From Pseudonocardia sp. SCN 73-27 (GTDB lineage: Bacteria > Actinomycetota > Actinomycetes > Mycobacteriales > Pseudonocardiaceae), in contig MEGH01000005.1 of NCBI GenBank assembly GCA_001725415.1, positions 197,218 to 261,217 on the forward strand: DNA of 64,000 nt. The letters run 5' to 3'. Below, one piece after another: positions 61,618 through 64,000 of the stretch (positions within the stretch are counted from its first letter, which is position 1; each line of letters begins with the position of its first letter). The notes under the pieces were generated by a model. That model had not been told where the DNA came from, made no database searches, and was given only the letters and a program-made list of their open reading frames with translations. Position numbers and translations under genes: made by a program.

Positions 61618-62244
61618 CTCCCCCGCGTCGTCGATCGCGGCGATGCCCTCGAGCCCACCGACGTCCCCGTCGAGGTCGCCGTCCGGCTCGGTGTCGTCGG
61701 TCGCGTCGTCGCCGTCGGTGCCGACGAACCCGAGTCCCGCCGCGGCGGAGAGCCCTTCCAGGTAGCCGATGGCGCGCTCGGTGCGCGGGTAGCGGCGCAC
61801 CAGCTCCCAGAACTGGTCGTCGTGCCCGGGCACCAGCAGGTGCGCCAGCTCGTGGACCAGCACGTAGTCGACGACCCAGCCCGGCACGTCGCGCAGCCGC
61901 TCGCTGACGCGGATCGTGCCGTCGACAGGCGTGCACGACGCCCACCGGGTGCGCATCGGCGCGACCCAGCGCACCGACGTCGGCACCGCGTCGGGGCCGA
62001 GATAGCGACGGGACAGCTCGAGACTGCGCCGCAGCAACGCGTCGTTGCCCGTGCGCGCCGGTGAGCGACGTCTGGCCTCGCTGCGTTCGAGGCGGCGGAC
62101 CATCTCGTCGACCCAGCGCCGTTCCTCGGACTCGCTCATCCAACCCGGGATGAAGACGATGACTGTGTCGCCTTCTCGCCGAGCGCTCACCATCCGCCGA
62201 CGCCGGTCGCTCCTCCGGACCTCGACGGCTGAGGGTCCCGCCAT
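61603..62244 (-). CDS. M48/YgjP-like metal-dependent hydrolase
   Basis: A 213-residue protein. YVLVHELAHLLVPGHDDQFWELVRRYPRTERA contains the HELAH zinc site and the later H/E in the layout of the YgjP (WLM-like) family, and RWVAPMRTRWASCTPVDGTIRVSERL is the other conserved block. The C-terminal 40 residues are acidic and disordered. No signal peptide. ATG 62244. Cellular target unknown. Confidence 0.87.
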   Translation of the reverse strand: MAGPSAVEVRRSDRRRRMVSARREGDTVIVFIPGWMSESEERRWVDEMVRRLERSEARRRSPARTGNDALLRRSLELSRRYLGPDAVPTSVRWVAPMRTRWASCTPVDGTIRVSERLRDVPGWVVDYVLVHELAHLLVPGHDDQFWELVRRYPRTERAIGYLEGLSAAAGLGFVGTDGDDATDDTEPDGDLDGDVGGLEGIAAIDDAGEPAAG

Positions 62245-62368
62245 GTCGGAAGTCTATGCCCGACGCGGACGTCCGGCCGCACGTCGGCCGTCCGGGTCGC
62301 GGTCGCACCCGCAACGAGAGCCGCGGATCCACCCGGACGAGGCCCGGCGCACGGTCACCATCACCGCC

Positions 62369-63424
62369 ATGACCTCCCTCGATGTCCGGGCCGGGCTGCC
62401 GGCCGTGCTCGTCGTCGACCCCTGTAGGCCGTTGCTCGAACGCGGCCCCGGCACCCGTGTCGTGGGGCTCGCGCCCGGGACGGCGGTCGTCGTCGACGAG
62501 CTGACCCCTCCCCTGGCGGCACTGCTCGACGAGCTGGCCCGCCCCGCCCACCGCGACCGGGTGCTGGCCCGCGCGGTCGAGGCGGGCGCCGACCCGGCCG
62601 AGGCCGTGGCGATGGTCGTCGACCTGCTGGCGTGCGGGGCGGTCGTCGACGCCGACCGGGCCGCGCGGACGGCACGCCGGCGGGCCGGGGCGATCGTGCG
62701 GGTGCAGGGCGACGGCCCGATCGCGGTGGGCGTGGCCTGCGGGTTGGCGGCGGCGGGGGTGGGGACGGTCGAGATCGTGGCCGCGGGCGTCGTCGAGCGC
62801 GAGGACGTCGGCACCGGGTACCTCGACGAGGACCGCGGCCGGTCCCGCGCGGCCGCCGCCGCCGACGCGTCGCGACGGGTCGCGCCCGGCGTACGGACGC
62901 GGCTACCCACCCGGTTCGCCCCGGACCTCGTGGTGCTCGCCGACGCCGCGGCGTCGGATCCCGTCACGGTCCGTGGTCTGGTCGCGACGGGCGTCGCGCA
63001 CCTGCAGGCCCGGACCCGCGACGGGCACGGCGTCGTCGGGCCGCTGGTGCTTCCCGGGCGCAGCGCGTGCCTGGAGTGCCTCGACCGCCATCGCGCCGAC
63101 CTCGACCCGGAGTGGGGACGGCTCGCACCCCGCCTCGCCCGGCTGCGCGCGGCCGCCGACGCCCCCGCGGTCGTCGCGACGATCGGGATGGCGACGGCGC
63201 AGGCGCTCACCGTGACGGACGGCACCGTCACCCCTCCCGCGGCCCTCGGGGCGACCGTCGAGATCGACGTCGCGGCCGCCGTCACCGCGCGTCGTCGCTG
63301 GTCACGGCATCCCGACTGCCCGTGCTCCGGCGCGGGCGTCCGCCTCTCCGTGGACACCGGTCACCGGGCGCGCCGGGCCGTGGAATGCACGCCGGGCCCT
63401 CGACGGGGGACAATCGAGGCGTGA
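62369..63424 (+). CDS. ThiF/E1-like family protein
   Basis: A 351-residue protein, homologue of Rv3196-type actinobacterial proteins. A poorly conserved first third is followed by an E1-like fold: AVGVACGLAAAGVGTVEIVAAGVVEREDVGTGYLDEDRGRSRA, then a zinc-type cysteine set in ACLECLDRHRADLDPEWG and HPDCPCSGAGV. The ATP-binding glycine motif and adenylate-forming residues are degenerate, so adenylation is doubtful. ATG 62369 (ATG 62243 is an alternative). Its stop overlaps the ABC1 kinase start. Confidence 0.78.
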   Translation: MTSLDVRAGLPAVLVVDPCRPLLERGPGTRVVGLAPGTAVVVDELTPPLAALLDELARPAHRDRVLARAVEAGADPAEAVAMVVDLLACGAVVDADRAARTARRRAGAIVRVQGDGPIAVGVACGLAAAGVGTVEIVAAGVVEREDVGTGYLDEDRGRSRAAAAADASRRVAPGVRTRLPTRFAPDLVVLADAAASDPVTVRGLVATGVAHLQARTRDGHGVVGPLVLPGRSACLECLDRHRADLDPEWGRLAPRLARLRAAADAPAVVATIGMATAQALTVTDGTVTPPAALGATVEIDVAAAVTARRRWSRHPDCPCSGAGVRLSVDTGHRARRAVECTPGPRRGTIEA

Positions 63425-64000
63425 CCGACATCCCCCGACGGACCGTGTCCCGGACCGCCAAGCTCGCCGGGCTCCCGCTCGGCGTCGCCGGGCGGGCCGC
63501 CGCGGGCTGGGGCCGCAGGCTCGTGGGCGGCGACGCCGACCAGATCTCCGCGCAGCTCATGGCCAAGAGCGCCGAGCAGCTGTTCGCCGTCCTCGGCGAG
63601 CTCAAGGGCGGCGCGATGAAGTTCGGTCAGGCACTGAGCGTGTTCGAGGCGGCCGTCCCGGAGGAGTTCGCGGAGCCGTACCGCGAGGCGTTGACGAAGC
63701 TGCAGTCGGCGGCACCCCCGATGCCGTTCAGCGAGGTGCAGCGGATGCTGTCCGAGCAGTTCGGCCGCAACTGGCCCAGCCGGTTCCAGGAGTTCGACGA
63801 GACCCCCGCCGCCGCGGCGAGCATCGGTCAGGTGCACCGCGCGGTATGGCACGACGGGCGCGACGTCGCCGTCAAGGTCCAGTACCCGGGAGCCGAGGAG
63901 GCCGTGCTGTCGGACCTGCGACAGCTGTCACGGATGAGCCGGCTGTTGCAGCCGCTCGCGCCGGGCATGGAGATCAAGCCGCTCATCGAGGAGATGCGCG
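63421..64000 (+). CDS. ABC1/UbiB-family protein kinase-like (3' cut by window)
   Basis: The first 193 residues of an ABC1 (AarF/UbiB) protein from GTG 63421. The KxGQ motif is in LGELKGGAMKFGQALSVFE, the Ala-rich nucleotide loop in TPAAAASIGQVHRAVWHDGRD, and the lysine in VAVKVQYPGAEEAV. UbiB-type kinases act in lipid or quinone metabolism; the actinobacterial homologue Rv3197 is studied as an ATPase linked to intrinsic macrolide tolerance. Overlap with the ThiF-like stop suggests coupled expression. Confidence 0.92.
   Translation, partial: MTDIPRRTVSRTAKLAGLPLGVAGRAAAGWGRRLVGGDADQISAQLMAKSAEQLFAVLGELKGGAMKFGQALSVFEAAVPEEFAEPYREALTKLQSAAPPMPFSEVQRMLSEQFGRNWPSRFQEFDETPAAAASIGQVHRAVWHDGRDVAVKVQYPGAEEAVLSDLRQLSRMSRLLQPLAPGMEIKPLIEEMR

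Noticed and set aside
58349..62551. Open minus-strand frame of 1,400 codons across UPF0182, DUF2342 and M48 genes
   Set aside because: Arg/Pro-rich with no motif, out of frame with the recognisable genes on both strands.

Overview
The window is very GC-rich DNA with dense, overlapping genes and many GTG starts. Its neighbourhoods are actinobacterial: prfB-ftsE-ftsX-smpB-ssrA, and a UPF0182 / DUF2342 / ThiF-like / ABC1-kinase block like Mycobacterium tuberculosis Rv3193c-Rv3197. Several leaderless-looking promoters and a YALAA-ending tmRNA tag agree. A Pseudonocardia-like actinomycete fits best, but this is inference from gene content, not from a marker gene.

Region 1 (1-12.2 kb) is an accessory catabolic island. 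It encodes CoA-ester and redox enzymes (crotonase, APH-type kinase, acyl-CoA dehydrogenase, LLM oxidoreductase, ferredoxin reductase, NTF2-like proteins, HIBADH-family dehydrogenase, zinc alcohol dehydrogenase, hydrolase, SDR) with MmyB-type and TetR regulators. Three genes carry frameshifts or stops. The right edge is a tyrosine integrase with an internal deletion beside tRNA-Ala(GGC), so this looks like an old, decaying integrated element.

Region 2 (12.4-18.1 kb) is core-like: an S9 peptidase, a DsbA/MauE redox pair whose DsbA has an in-frame TGA at a probable cysteine codon, an FeS-type photolyase and a VIT1/CCC1 transporter.

Region 3 (18.1-25.6 kb) is a compact nitrogen-scavenging operon: GntR regulator, AtzF-type amidase, two biuret-hydrolase-like cysteine hydrolases, an NCS2-type permease, an AtzH/DUF3225 protein and a free-standing allophanate hydrolase C-terminal domain. 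Allophanate hydrolase is therefore split into two distant genes of one operon. The last gene runs antisense into a convergent MFS gene.

Region 4 (25.6-33.3 kb) holds tmRNA, an amidohydrolase, smpB, ftsX, ftsE, prfB, a PadR regulator and a two-subunit acyl-CoA dehydrogenase.

Region 5 (33.3-54.2 kb) is a mosaic of small regulator-target modules: an RHH/PIN toxin-antitoxin pair, SoxR with a leaderless SDR, MarR with a flavin monooxygenase around a perfect 36-bp palindrome, LysR/SDR, ArsR/VOC and LuxR/cysteine hydrolase. It also has a tyrosine phosphatase, a QueA-like protein, a lytic transglycosylase, an acyltransferase-SGNH protein, a LarA-like protein and a DivIVA-like coiled coil. A 40-bp palindrome family (18-bp arms, 4-nt loop) recurs at gene ends, mostly between convergent genes.

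Region 6 (54.2-64 kb) has a DHA2 drug-efflux gene and an integrase C-terminal relic beside initiator tRNA-fMet (a second tRNA-linked relic), then the UPF0182-DUF2342-M48-ThiF-ABC1 block, cut by the window end.
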